The notes beneath the pieces were generated by a model, which saw nothing but the letters and a program-made list of their open reading frames with translations, was not told the origin of the DNA and searched no databases. Below, piece after piece: positions 1 to 9,905 of a stretch of DNA of 64,000 bases (position 1 is its first letter; every line of letters begins with the position of its first letter). This stretch comes from Neoceratodus forsteri. Lineage: Eukaryota > Chordata > Ceratodontiformes > Ceratodontidae. The translations under genes were made by a program, and so were the position numbers. The DNA lies in assembly GCA_016271365.2 (NCBI GenBank), contig CM028132.1, positions 1,187,411,001 through 1,187,475,000 on the forward strand. The letters are read 5' to 3'.

Positions 1-2
1 TA

Positions 3-344
3 CAGGATTTTAATGGGTGGTGTGCAGAAATCTGGTACGGGGTAGTAGGGGAGTGGGGTGAGACATGGAACAATAAGGGGCTTCATGCCAAGGATAGGCT
101 GCATCTCAGCATCGAGGGTACATGGGCATTGGGACAGGGGCTGGAGAAGTACACTAAAAACAACATAGATTTAAACTGGGAAGGGGCTGAGTCAGATAGC
201 AGAGAGGAGGCACCTTCCAGGGGAGACCGGAAGGCCTCACCCCCCCAGAGAGGGAGGAGGAGGAGAATGAGGGGAAGTTACCAAGACAAAAGTGGAAGGG
301 GGAGATACTGGAAGAGGAGAGGCAGGACACTAGGTGGACTGTAG
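3..344 (+). pseudogene. CR1-A ORF1, C-terminal end of SGNH esterase-like domain
   Basis: The frame is open from the window edge to a stop at 344. The peptide contains DRLHLSIEG, which matches the last block of the SGNH hydrolase fold found in CR1 ORF1 proteins (Asp and His of the catalytic set). It is followed by a basic, Arg- and Lys-rich tail. ORF1 proteins of this kind act with the element RNA; the esterase role is still debated. The N-terminal part, with the catalytic Ser block, lies outside the window. The frame looks intact here, but the rest of the element is dead. Confidence 0.7.
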
Positions 345-1128
345 TATCCTTGAATGCAAGGAGCTTAGCAAACAAGGTGACAGACTTCCAGGCAATGATG
401 GTGGAGGCCGAGGTAGATATTGCTGCCATCTCTAAGACCTGTGCCACCCAATACCATGACTGGGATCTCACGATCCCAGGATGGAAGGTCTTCCGCAGGG
501 ACCGGAAGGGGTGGCTATTAATGTCAGGAAGGGGATACTGCGTACCAGGGAGGAGGAGAATGAGGGGAGGCCAGATGCCATATGGGTACTGCTCCAAAGC
601 CCTAAAGGTAAGCGGCTCAGGATGGGGATGATGTACAGGCCACCCTCACAGAGCAAGGAGGTAGACAGGGAGCAAATCAGGAAGGTCAGTGGCAAAGGGA
701 ATACAGTTATAGTGGGAGACTTCAACCTACCTGGGGTTGACTGGCAAACAGTAACTACAGCACATGCCAGGAAACAGGTGCTGCTGGAGGCTATACAAGA
801 CAGCTACCTATTGCAAGGGATGACGGATCTTACTAGGGAGGGGAACATACTGAACTTGGTGCTAACAAATGGGGATCAAGTCCAGGATGTGGTAGTACAG
901 GACCCTCTAGCAGGAAGCTACCATCACTCAGTGTGGTTCCTCCTCAACACAGGGAGGGAGTCAGCTAAGACCAGGACAAGAGTGTTGGGCTTCAGGAAGG
1001 CAGATTTTCCTAGAACAGGTAGCATCCTAGAGGGGTATTTAGCTAAAATTAACCCCAGGGATGGATCCTGAACAGAAGTGGGCAATCATTAGGAAGGGGC
1101 TGAATGAGGCCACAAACATGTGTGCCAA
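345..1128 (+). pseudogene. CR1-A ORF2 endonuclease domain, degraded
   Basis: This is an apurinic-type endonuclease that would nick target DNA for target-primed reverse transcription. NARSLANK begins the domain at about 354, MYRPPSQSKE lies near 632 and GDFNLPGVDW near 716. The reading frame shifts once near 500. Two catalytic positions look lost: the usual TETW is SKTC, and the usual SDH is SYH (about 920). The domain continues towards RT until it is cut at about 1128 by the DIRS-A left terminus. It is non-functional. Confidence 0.8.
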
Positions 1129-1330
1129 ATTAATTACTCACCATAGTAATGTTGTTTCTTCTAATGGAGTCTTGCTGTATTCAGACATAATGCAGTTAGC
1201 TCCAGCACTTGAACTGCCCGGGCAGGAAAGGGTTAACTCCATGCAGAACCATGGAACTTTGAGCTCGAGCTCGGTTTTCAAACCTCTGTCTGTGGTACTT
1301 CCCAGTGTCACCGTCGGATTCTTACGAGCA
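1129..1330. repeat. DIRS-A left inverted terminal repeat
   Basis: About 200 bp that is the imperfect reverse complement of 6660-6858. It begins with AATTACTCACC and contains the 12-bp palindrome GAGCTCGAGCTC at 1261-1272. The outer part is copied in the internal complementary region at 1579-1680. Confidence 0.9.
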
Positions 1331-1578
1331 ACTAACTAACTTAGCACTATAATATGGAAATTGAAACATATAGTCAAAAGGCAAAATATTTTTGGGGTCC
1401 AAAAAAGACTCAAGTCAAGAACCCAAGAAGAAACAAGGTAGTGACAAATTAAGCTATGCAACACAAGAAGGATAAACATAACAGCTACCCCACCAAGAGG
1501 GAGGGTACAAGGTACACCCCTGAGGTGCAACACGGTACCTGCCAGACCACTTCCCAAAAACAGGTTCTGAGAGGGGAG

Positions 1579-1680
1579 GTCTGAATACAGCAAGACTCCA
1601 TTAGAAGAAACAACATTACTATGGTGAGTAATTTTTTCTTCAAACAAAATGAAGTCTTGCTGTATTCAGACATAATGCAG
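1579..1680. repeat. DIRS-A internal complementary region
   Basis: The left half is the reverse complement of the outer end of the left ITR. The right half, from about 1637, is the reverse complement of the outer end of the right ITR. The two meet at a T-rich junction around 1631-1640. In DIRS elements this region is thought to template the ends during formation of a circular intermediate. It lies just downstream of the recombinase stop. Confidence 0.9.
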
Positions 1681-1717
1681 ACTACAAGCAGTCCTCTATG
1701 GAGGAGGGAATGCAGAA

Positions 1718-2760
1718 CCTACCTTGGGAACAGGCTCTGCAGTACTGCTGTGCCAAACCTAGCATAACTCTTAGCCTGGCTGTCCAGGGAGTAATGCTTG
1801 GTGAATATAGGTACTGTTTTCCAGGTGGCTGCTTTACAGATCTCTAACAAGGGTATACTGTATCTCTGGCCGCAGCTAGAGTAGCAGCTGTACCCCTAGT
1901 GGAGTGAGCCCTCAGGCCTGAAGGGGGTGTTCTACCCAATTTGTCATAGCAGAATTGTATACAAGAAACAATCCACCCGGCAATAGATCTTTTAGTGGCA
2001 GGCTTACCTTTCCCCACTTCACCGTAAGTGAGAAACAATTGAAGAGTCATTTCTGTGTTCCTTAGTATGCTCTATGTAGCAGCTAAGAGCCCTTTTAACA
2101 TCCAAACTATGTAATCTTCTTTCCCCTGAGGAAGAACGGTCAGTGAAAAACACAGGGAGAGATATAGACTGGTTCAGATGAAAATCCGATACCACTTTGG
2201 GCAAGAACCTCCTATTAGTTCTTAGGACCACTTTATCCCTATGGAAGGATATGAAGTCAGGTTCAACTGACAGGGCCTGTAATTCACTAATCCGCCTGGC
2301 AGAAGTAATAGCTACCAGGAACACAGTTTTCCAGGTCAAATACTTCAATTCAGCCGAAGCCATAGGCTCAAAGGGTGGCTGCATAAGCTGAGGAATGCAG
2401 ACATTAAGGTCCCAAGGCGGAGTAGGCTCCCTAAAGGGAGGGTTAATGTGAACCAGGCCTTTGAAAAACTTCCTGAAAACAGGATGAGATGCCAGGGAAG
2501 AGCCCTTCCCTGCTGAAAGGAATGCAGAAATGCAGAGACAGCTGCTAGATGAACCTTCAAAGTGGCAGGCCTAAGGCCTAGACTATTCAGATGAACTAGA
2601 TAATCTAAGGTTGTGGAAATGCCTGCAGAATCAGGCACAACACCTTTCTGAGAGCACCAAATACTGAACCTCTTCCATTTGGAATTGTAAGTTTTTCTAG
2701 TGGAAGGTTTCCTGGAGACCTTCAGAATATCCAGAACTCCCTGAGAGAGATGTAGTGCTG
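1718..2760 (-). pseudogene. DIRS-A tyrosine recombinase (YR)
   Basis: This is the integrase of the element. The N-terminal SAM-like domain begins near 2745 (QGVLDILK, then STRKTYNSKWKRF). A frameshift lies near 2400-2530. The catalytic domain follows with ARRISELQAL (first catalytic Arg, 2384-2019 frame). The second block is RAHSTRGTAAT (His-x-x-Arg, near 1900). A second frameshift near 1860 precedes the block that should hold the nucleophilic Tyr. The protein ends with FGTAVLQSLFPR and a stop near 1718. The Arg and His residues are kept, but frameshifts make it inactive. Confidence 0.88.
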
Positions 2761-3570
2761 CATATTCTAACTCTTCAAGAGCCAGGCCTTGAGGTTGAGA
2801 GACTGGAGAGTGGGGTACCAGATCTGCCCCTGGGAGGAGGAGAGGAGAGGAGAGAAGATTGTATCTCCTGGGAAGAGACAGGGGACGTGACACATCCAAG
2901 GACAGCAGTAGAGGATACCAGGGTTGTCTGGCCCAATCTGGAGCCCCCAGTATCACTGTGCAGGGTTGAGTTCTTATCTTGATCAGAACTCTGAACAGGA
3001 GAGGGAAAGGAGGGAAGGAATAGAGAAACCTGCTATTCCAGTCCAGAATGAGGGCATCCTGGGGAACTGTCCCCAGGACTAAAGGTCTGCAACAAAATAG
3101 AGGAAGTTGATGATTGTCTGGTGCTGCAAATAGGTCTATCTCTGGAGTGTCCCACCTGGAGAAAATGATCCTCAGAATGTGACGATTCAAGGACCATTCA
3201 TGATGTCCATGTGAAATCCTGCTCAGGGCATCTGCCAACACATTGTCTTTCCCTGGAAGATGAACTGCTACACCAGGGAAGTCTGAAGGGAATAGGCCAG
3301 AGACCAGATCTTCATGGCCTCTGTGCACAAGGCCGTGGACTGAGTGCCTCCCTGCTTGTTGATGTACCACATTGTGGTAGTGTTGTCCATCCTGACTTGG
3401 ACCACCTTGCCCTTGACAGAATCTGAGAAGGTCTGAGGGGCTAGGAAAACTGCCCTGAGTTCCAGGAGGTTGATATGAAGAAGAAACTCCTGCGGGGACC
3501 AGATCCCCTGAGCTGTTAGGGCTCCCAGGTGGGCTCCCCAGCCTAGGAGAGAAGCATCCATAGTCAGAAC
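2761..3570 (-). pseudogene. DIRS-A RNase H and methyltransferase-like region
   Basis: RNase H starts with MDASLLGWGAH (first catalytic Asp) at 3561. It continues with LLELRAVFLA and the MDNTTTMWYINKQGG block, then HLPGKDNVLADALSR, which carries the last acidic site. Two frames are used, with a shift near 3265. Downstream, EIDLFAAPDNHQLP and PDWARQPWYP (about 3150-2890) form the conserved stretch after RNase H that is usually compared with DNA adenine methyltransferases in DIRS elements. I do not see a clear DPPY-type catalytic motif, so methyltransferase activity is unproven. Confidence 0.8.
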
Positions 3571-4640
3571 TACTGATGGAACTTGAGGGAGAAATGGAAC
3601 CCCCTTGTCTGAGGTTGTCCTGGTCCAGCCACCACTGGAGAGCTTGTACCAGAGTTCGGGTCACTGGAATCAGTTTGGTGAGAGAGTCCCTTCTCTGCGA
3701 CCAAAAGGACCTTAGGTGGAACTGAATGTCCCGCATCTGAAATCTGGCTCCCTGAACCACTGCAGTGGAGGCTGCCATGTGGCCCAGGAGTTGGAGGAAC
3801 TGTCTCGCTGGAAGAGAAACCTGAGGCCGAAAGGAGGAAGCAAGGTCTACTAAGGCCTTCACCCTTGCCAAAGGAAGGAAAGATTTTGCTTGGATAGTAT
3901 CCAATCCCACCCCATGAAGGTGAGAAGCTGTACTGGTTTGAGGACAGATTTTGGCAGATTGAGAAGAAACCACAGAGAACTGACCAAGTCCTAAGTAGTT
4001 TGCACAGCTGACCTGACCTGGTCTGATGACTGCCCTACTAGGAGCCAGTCGTCCAGATATGGAAAAATGGTGATACCCTGTCTTCTGAGGTAAGCCACCA
4101 CTACTGCAAGGCACTTTGTGAACACCCTTGGAGCTGATGTTAGGCCAAAAGGCATGGCCTTGAACTGATAATGGCCTGAAGGCAACTTGAACCTGAGGTA
4201 TTTTCTGTGGGAGCACCTGATAGGGAAATGGAAGTAGGCATCCTTGAGGTCCAGTGATGCTAGCCAATCTCCTGGCCTTAAAGAGGGAAGGATTATTCCC
4301 AGAGTTACCATTTTGAATTTGGGTTTTGATATGTGTTTGTTCAAATACCTTAGATCCAGGATCGGTCGCCACTCCCCTGTTTTCTTTGGGGTAAGGAAGT
4401 ACCTGGGGTACAGGCCTTTTCGCCTGTGTTGAATAGGAACCTTCTCTACGGCTCTGAGAGCCAGGAGAGATGAAACTTCTGCCTCTAAGGCACGGGTTTC
4501 TGAAACTGATGCAGGTGAAAAGACTTGGCCCTCCTTTTTGGTACCTTTTGAAGCTGAGGCCAGTCCTGGCCTACTTCAGGACCCACTTGTCTGAGGTAAC
4601 AGACTTCCAGACCTGAAGTAGTAAGCCAGCCTGCCTCCTA
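3571..4640 (-). pseudogene. DIRS-A reverse transcriptase
   Basis: This would copy element RNA into DNA. It starts near 4640 in a linker (LALRAVEKVPIQHRRKGL), followed by the RT palm. GDWLASLDLKDAYFH carries the first catalytic Asp, MPFGLTSAPRVFTK follows, and IFPYLDDWLL carries the YxDD pair near 4050. The thumb segment (ARQFLQLLGHMAAST) is in another frame, so a frameshift lies near 4000. The catalytic Asp residues are kept. Confidence 0.88.
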
Positions 4641-4745
4641 CTGGGATTGGGAGTCGACCCGGCTGACACCTCAGGGTGTCTGCTTGGCAGAAGCCTTAGA
4701 CTGGGAGGAGGAAGCAGCCCTGCTCATCCCCCTTCTACCCTTCCC

Positions 4746-6287
4746 TCAGAAAAAAATCCTTTGAGGGTAAAAGGAGGAGGCCTGGGCTTGGTAAAAAGGC
4801 CTGTGAAAGGGCCTGCCCTGCCTCTGGACTGCTGCTTTTGAGGAGTGGCTTGCCTTTCCTTGGTCTGTGCACTCTGTAAGTGGTGTGGTCCTATATTCGT
4901 CCATTTTCTTCATGTAAGCCTCTGTCTGCTCCCTAAACAGAGAGTTACCAACTACAGGAAAATCCATAGCCTTAGAATGGGTGTCCTGTGATAGGCTAGT
5001 ACATCTGAGCCAAGCATGCCTTCTGAGAGACACAGATGTAGCCATGACTCTGCATGCCACATCGTTGGAGTCCACAGCAGCGTGAAATTGTACTTTGGAT
5101 GCCTCAATTCCATCTGCAGCCACCTCCTCCTCCTCCTCCAGCTCTTTGGCTAGCTGGGGGGAGGCCTTTTTAGCCAGTTCCAGAACCGTATCCCACAAGG
5201 ACTTCTGGTACCTGGCTGTATAGGTCATATAGTTTGCCTGCCTGAGTCCCAAAGAGAATGCCAAGTATAGATTTTTGGCCATGGCATCAACTTTCCTGGA
5301 GTCCTTGTCTGGGGGGTGTGAAGCCAAAGGAATGTTTGCCCTGTCACAGGCTGCAGCCTGCACTACTCCAACATGGCTGCTATGTGAATAAAGGAACTCC
5401 GCAGCTGAGCCTGATAACATGCATCTCCTGTCCATTCTTTTATCTACAGGCGGTAAAGAGTTAGGAGTCTGTGGAATCTTTTGTGTCTGTTTCCCCAAGG
5501 ACTTACGAAGAGGGATAGACAACCTTTTGGACTCTGGGATGTCCATCATCGTCACAAAATCAGGCTCCTCTTCCTCCTCAGCAGCTTCAACCATAGGGAG
5601 CTGGAGGGTTTCATCCACCTTCTTGTAAAACAAGAAGTGTGAAGGGGACTTAGAAAGCCTGGGAGGGGAGACATCCGAGGGCCTGTCTGGGGAGATGTCC
5701 GGTTCAATGGGCACATCCTGACCCCCCTGGTCGTAATCATCGTCGGGATAATCTTCGTCTCCCTACCACTCCTCATAGAAAGCATCCAGATCGTAATCTG
5801 AAGGGGCCGGTTCCGACTGAACCGTCCGCCTAACCGGCGGTGCCAGTTCGGACGGAACCGGACGAAGCGACTGGACAATACTAATCACTTTGGCTATCTC
5901 GTCCGCGGTTGGAGTATGCAGTACTGGATCCGAACTGGCAGACTTTCGTTTCTTTTTTTACGGAACTGATCCCTCAGAGTCGGCTGTCCCGTTGCCCGAG
6001 GAGGTATCGCCTAGGTCAGTAGGCACCTCCTCAGGTTTGGTCGCAACCGAACCGGGCTGGCCATCTGGATCCACGAACTTCTCGGCCTCCCTTTCCTTCA
6101 ACCTACTCGATCTTTTTTCTAGAGTGGTTTTGGGAAAGTTTTTACAAATTTGGCAGTCTGACTGGAGGTGGTCAAACCCCAGACAAACACAGATGAGGTG
6201 GGGGTCGGCCTTGGCAAAGGCCTCCCCACACTCAGTACAGTGTTGAAACCCAGTGGGACCGGTTTTCTTTTTGGGTTTCTCAGACAT
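4746..6287 (-). pseudogene. DIRS-A gag-like protein
   Basis: One frame runs from ATG at 6287 (SEKPKKKTG) to 4746, about 514 codons, broken by two in-frame stops near 5956 and 5764. The N-terminus carries a zinc module: CTEC, then H-x3-C-x-CLG-x2-H and CQIC. A KKKRKS cluster that could be a nuclear localisation signal follows the first stop. An acidic stretch (EEEEE) and a conserved core (VVQAAACDRANIPLASH, DKDSRKVDAMAKNLY) follow. The core matches the other copies here. It also belongs to the DIRS gag family reported as the source of the mammalian LAP2-alpha C-terminal domain. Confidence 0.85.
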
Positions 6288-6659
6288 GGCCAACTTACCA
6301 AAATTACCCTATAGAAGCTTTCAAACCAGGTAATACCAACCGATCGGTAACAACCGTGTCACGGTTTTGGAAAAGAACCGAGAAAAGGCCCAGTGCTTTT
6401 GAGATTGATCGGTTACGGAACACCACTCTAATCCCAGAAATTACTACTTAAAAGTAGAAGAAAACACAAGGTCGGTTCCTAACCGGACCGATCTAAAAGA
6501 ACAAACAATTTCCACAAGTTGTTAAAATAAAATACAGTCACTACCTATCTACAACACTACCTGTACCGTAGACAGAGGCTGGAAATCTGAAAAAACAATA
6601 AAAGAATCGGTTTTAGACCGAACGCTTTACTTTTACCGAACCGAGCAGAGGAAATCTCC

Positions 6660-6858
6660 GGAGCGACTTCACTGTTAGGTGGAGTAAAGAATCTGACGGT
6701 TACACTGGGAAGTACCACAGACAGAGGTTTGAAAACCGAGCTCGAGCTCAACGTTCCATGCTTCTGCATGGAGTTAACCTTCCTCTCCGGGGCAGTTCAA
6801 GTGCTGGGGCTAACTGCATTATGTCTGAATACAGCAAGACTTTATGTTGTTTGAACTT
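6660..6858. repeat. DIRS-A right inverted terminal repeat
   Basis: Imperfect reverse complement of 1129-1330. It carries GAGCTCGAGCTC at 6738-6749 and ends with TTATGTTGTTTGAAC. Between it and gag (6290-6660) lies a leader rich in AACCGAT and ATCGGTT words. Confidence 0.9.
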
Positions 6859-8593
6859 AGAGTAAGCAGTCCAGGTCAAAAAAACCTAGCTGGCTCAGCA
6901 AGGAAGTGGAAGGGACGGTGAGGGAAAAAGATTGGCCTTCATTAAATTTAAAAAGATCGGGGCGTGAGGAGGACAGAAAGGTGTTCACAAAGGCATCTAG
7001 GGAGGTGACCAGGTAAGTCAGGGCAGCCAAGGCAGCAAAGGAGCTGAGGTTGGCTCAGAGGATCAGAGAGGGGAGAAAAGAGGTTCTTTAAATACATAAG
7101 GGAGAAGAAGAGATGTAGGGATGACACTGTCAGAAACCAAGGGGGGGGGTGTTCGGAAAAATGGGAAGATCAGGCAGAGGCACTCAATGAGTATTTCTGC
7201 TTGGTGTTCACGAAAGAAAGGGATGGCCCAATACCGAAGGGGGCAAGGGGAAAAGGGGGGGCAGAGATAACAGACGGGGTCATCCAAGAGGATAGAGTTC
7301 TGAAGGGCCTTAAAGTGTTGTGGGTGGACAAGGCACCAGGACTGGATGGGGTACATCCAAGGGTCCTGAAGGAACTGGCAGAAATGTTGGCAGGCCCTCT
7401 GACGGACCTGATCAACACCTCCTGAAGACTGGGAATGTACCCAGGGACTGGAGGATGGCTCACGTGGTGCCCCTTCACAAGAGTGGACCCAAGGATCAAC
7501 CGAGCAACTACAGACCGGTGAGCTTGACTTCCATAGTTGGGAAGTTGATGAAGACCATTCTGAAGGAGAGATTGATAACCTATCTCGATAACAATGGTCT
7601 GCAGGATGAGAGACAGTATGGGTTTGTCACGGGAAGATCTTGCCAAACTAACCTGATTGACTTCTTCGACTGGGTCACTAGGGTGGCTGACAAAGGCCAT
7701 GCTGTGGATGTCCTGTATCTGGACTTCAGCAAGGCTTTTGACTTGGTGTCGCACAGGAGGTTAATGAGCAAGCTGAGGGACGTGGTGGGGGGGACTGGTG
7801 AGGTGGGTGAAGAGCTGGCTGCAGGGCAGACAACAGATGGTGGGGAGGGGACATCCAAGCCAAGGCCAGTAACAAGTGGGGTGCCGCAGGGTTCAGTGCT
7901 GGGCCCTGTTTTGTTCAATGTCTTTATTAGAGACACTACAGAGGAGGTCAAGAGCAAGATCAGCCTGTTAATGGGCGACACTAAGATTTGTGCAAAAGTG
8001 GACAATGAGGAAGGGAGACAGGCACTCAGAGAGGAGCTAGCTAAACTCTTACACTGGTCTAGGGAGTGGCAGTTGGGGTTTAACACTAAGAAGTGCAAGG
8101 TCATGCACCTCTGAGCCAGAAATCCCAGAAACAGCTACTGGCTTTAGGGGGTGGGGGGGTAACAGCTTCAAAGGAGGAAAGGGACCTGGTGGTAATAGTT
8201 ACAGGGGACATGAAGGTATCAGCACAGTGTAGGAGGGTGGCAGCAAAAGCAAATAGGATGCTGGGGTGCATTGCCAGAGGGATCACCTCTAGAAAGGGGG
8301 AGGTCATCCTGCCATTGTATGGATCATCGGTGAGGCCACATTTGGAGTACTGTGTACAGTACTGGTGCCCATACCTCAAAAATTATGGCAGATTACTGGA
8401 CGGGGTGCAGCATAGGGCTATGAAAATGATCATGGGACTAGGGGAGTTGCCGTATGAGGAAAGGTTGAAGGAGCTCAACATGTACTTTCTGGAAGAGAGA
8501 AGGGAACGAGAGAAGATGATAGAGACCTTTAAGTACTTGAAAGGCATAAACAAAGTCAGGGAGGGAGGAGTGTTCTGCTTGGGGCAGCTGTAG
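6859..8593 (+). pseudogene. CR1-A reverse transcriptase (3' part of split LINE)
   Basis: The CR1 trace resumes directly after DIRS-A. The RT blocks run through three frames: DKAPGLDGVHPRVLKELA (7330), NYRPVSLTSI (7510), QYGFVTGRSCQTNLIDFFDW (7614), LYLDFSKAFDLVSH (7711) and SGVPQGSVLGPVLFNVF (7874). The C-terminal half follows (RRVAAKANRMLGCIARGIT, 8230; RPHLEYCVQYWCPYLKN, 8332). The usual FADDTK block reads LMGDTK near 7970, so the catalytic Asp pair is damaged. Frameshifts lie near 7400 and 8100. A short terminal part is missing here and appears after 8841. Confidence 0.9.
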
Positions 8594-8840
8594 TGATATG
8601 AAACTAAGAGCTGCAAGTTGAATTATGTTCTGTTGTTCTTATGTTCTAGTGTAACTCTACTTGTTTGGAATTTTTACTTTCTTTACTCTGTACCTAGATG
8701 TCTTATGTAAATTACTAATATACTGGCTATGAACCCCTTCCCCCCCTCCCCAAGGATGCATCTGGAATCAAGCAGTAGTCTACTCAGCATGCTTTCCTGT
8801 TAAAACTCTTAAATAAATAAATAATGAAAGAAAGAAATGG
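8580..8840 (+). repeat. CR1 3' tail followed by LINE-X 3' tail
   Basis: 8580-8654 is a CR1 3' UTR end with TTATGTTCTAG. The motif GGGGCAGCTGTAGTGATATG in it recurs at 9081, so CR1-A has two tails. 8655-8825 matches the 3' end of LINE-X (reverse complement of 11235-11330): GGATGCATCTGGAA, then GCATGCTTTCCTG and AAATAAATAAATAATG. The segment looks inserted into the last part of the CR1-A ORF2. Confidence 0.65.
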
Positions 8841-9182
8841 GGGGGGGGAGGGTCACTAGGGGGCACAGCCTGAAGTTGGAAGGGGGAAGGTTTAGGAGGG
8901 AGGCGGAGGCACTACTTCACAGAGAGAGTGGTGGTGGGTTGGAACGCACTGCCCGAGGAGTTAATCGCTCAATGGACAGTGGATAGCTTTAAGTGGGGTT
9001 CGGATCGAGTCAAGGGCAAGGTTAGTACAGACAAGAACACATAGGGGAAAGAGGAGGAAAGAAGGGGTGGGGGTGGGGGTGGGGCAGCTGTAGTGATATG
9101 AAACTAAGAGTTGCAAAATCGGGCACACTTGATAGAACCTGTGGGCCTTTTCTGCCAGCAATTTCATATGTATGTATGTATG
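8841..9182 (+). mobile_element. CR1-A 3' terminal fragment
   Basis: This encodes the missing ORF2 C-terminus in broken frames (FRREAEALLHRES, ERTARGVNRS-like). The duplicated GGGGCAGCTGTAGTGATATG tail follows at 9081, then a CR1 end with TGTGGGCCTTTTCTGCCAGC and an (ATGT)n run at 9168-9181. A (GGGGGT)n run lies at 9064-9085. Confidence 0.65.
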
Positions 9183-9330
9183 ATAAAAACTCTCTTTCAG
9201 GGAATTAACATCCGTGATATGCAAAGGCTAAATATGAAAATAACTTTGCAATTGAACCCTGCCTGTGAGCCCAGGTACATTCTGAATACTATAAAATTGA
9301 TCCATAAAATATAGAATAATGTATGGGTGG

Positions 9331-9456
9331 GTGTGTGTAACCAGAATTTTACACACACCGCGAGGTGTGGATGCTACATAAACCCAAGGTGAAGTCTGAT
9401 ATGAGAGAGAAGTATCCCACACCAAGGGGTGTGTGTGTAAAATTCTGGTTCACACT
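9331..9456. repeat. Long imperfect palindrome
   Basis: The arm GTGTGTGTAACCAGAATTTT at 9331 is answered by its reverse complement at 9426-9456. Pairing continues inward (GAGGTGTGG... with ...CCACACC), leaving a loop of about 35 bp. It could be a small foldback element or a MITE remnant. It has no coding content. Confidence 0.7.
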
Positions 9457-9480
9457 TCCCCCATCTATTATTTTATTTAA

Positions 9481-9718
9481 TTAACGACCAGCATTTTTAT
9501 GCAGTGGTTTTGTGCTGATTTCTGGCTGAGCATTTTGTCTGTCAGGAAGTCTGTTCAGGCGGTTCAAAGCGGGTTGCTTAGCTCGCGCTAAGGTGAGCGT
9601 GAGCAAGATTTACAGGTGCCGATTACAACCTCCCGGTTATAATCAAAAATATCAACCGGGAGGTTGTAACTGGGAATAAAACTATCGTTATATGTGCATA
9701 AAAAAGGCTGGCTGTTAA
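9481..9718. mobile_element. Candidate TTAA-flanked MITE with internal hairpin
   Basis: TTAACGACCAGCATTTTTAT at 9481 is the imperfect inverse of 9695-9718, which ends GGCTGGCTGTTAA. Both ends carry TTAA, the target preferred by piggyBac elements. Inside, 9622-9638 and 9654-9670 form a hairpin with arms of about 17 bp (ACAACCTCCCGGTT) and a 15-nt loop. It is 238 bp long with no ORF. The TIRs lack the CCY start typical of piggyBac, so the superfamily is uncertain. Confidence 0.5.
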
Positions 9719-9747
9719 TAAAAGCCTACAAATCTAAACTAAGAAAC

Positions 9748-9905
9748 AATGCTGACACCACCACTGTTGAGCAGTCACTGGGACAACAGCTAATTTGAAT
9801 TACTTAATTTCAATCTTTTAATAAATAATGCTGATACCACCATTGCTGAGCAGTCACTGGGACGACAGCTAACTTGAGTTACTTTATTTCAATCTTTTAA
9901 TCCTT
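9748..9905. repeat. Tandem duplication, unit about 79 bp
   Basis: Two diverged copies begin AATGCTGACACCACC at 9748 and AATGCTGATACCACC at 9827. Both contain GAGCAGTCACTGGGAC and end TTTCAATCTTTTAAT. Confidence 0.85.

Larger units (their letters stand above)
1..1128 (+). mobile_element. CR1-A LINE, 5' part (split by DIRS-A)
   Basis: This is the left part of a CR1-type non-LTR retrotransposon that starts before the window. It holds the end of ORF1 and the endonuclease of ORF2. The coding trace stops at the left end of DIRS-A and resumes at 6859 with reverse transcriptase sequence, so the two parts are one element cut by a later insertion. The identity rests on the endonuclease and RT motifs and on the CR1-like order ORF1, endonuclease, RT. 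Confidence 0.85.
1129..6858 (-). mobile_element. DIRS-A tyrosine-recombinase retrotransposon
   Basis: This is a 5.7 kb DIRS element on the minus strand. It has inverted terminal repeats at both ends, an internal complementary region near the left end, and the order gag, RT, RNase H, methyltransferase-like region, tyrosine recombinase read from right to left. DIRS elements integrate by recombinase rather than by DDE integrase and usually leave no target duplication. None is evident here. The host is CR1-A, between its endonuclease and RT. Gag has two in-frame stops and pol has several frameshifts, so the copy is defective. Confidence 0.92.

Noticed and set aside
2345..4372. A single 675-codon protein on the minus strand
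   Set aside because: Its first half is mostly out of the RT frame; only the thumb and the RNase H to YR parts are real coding frame.
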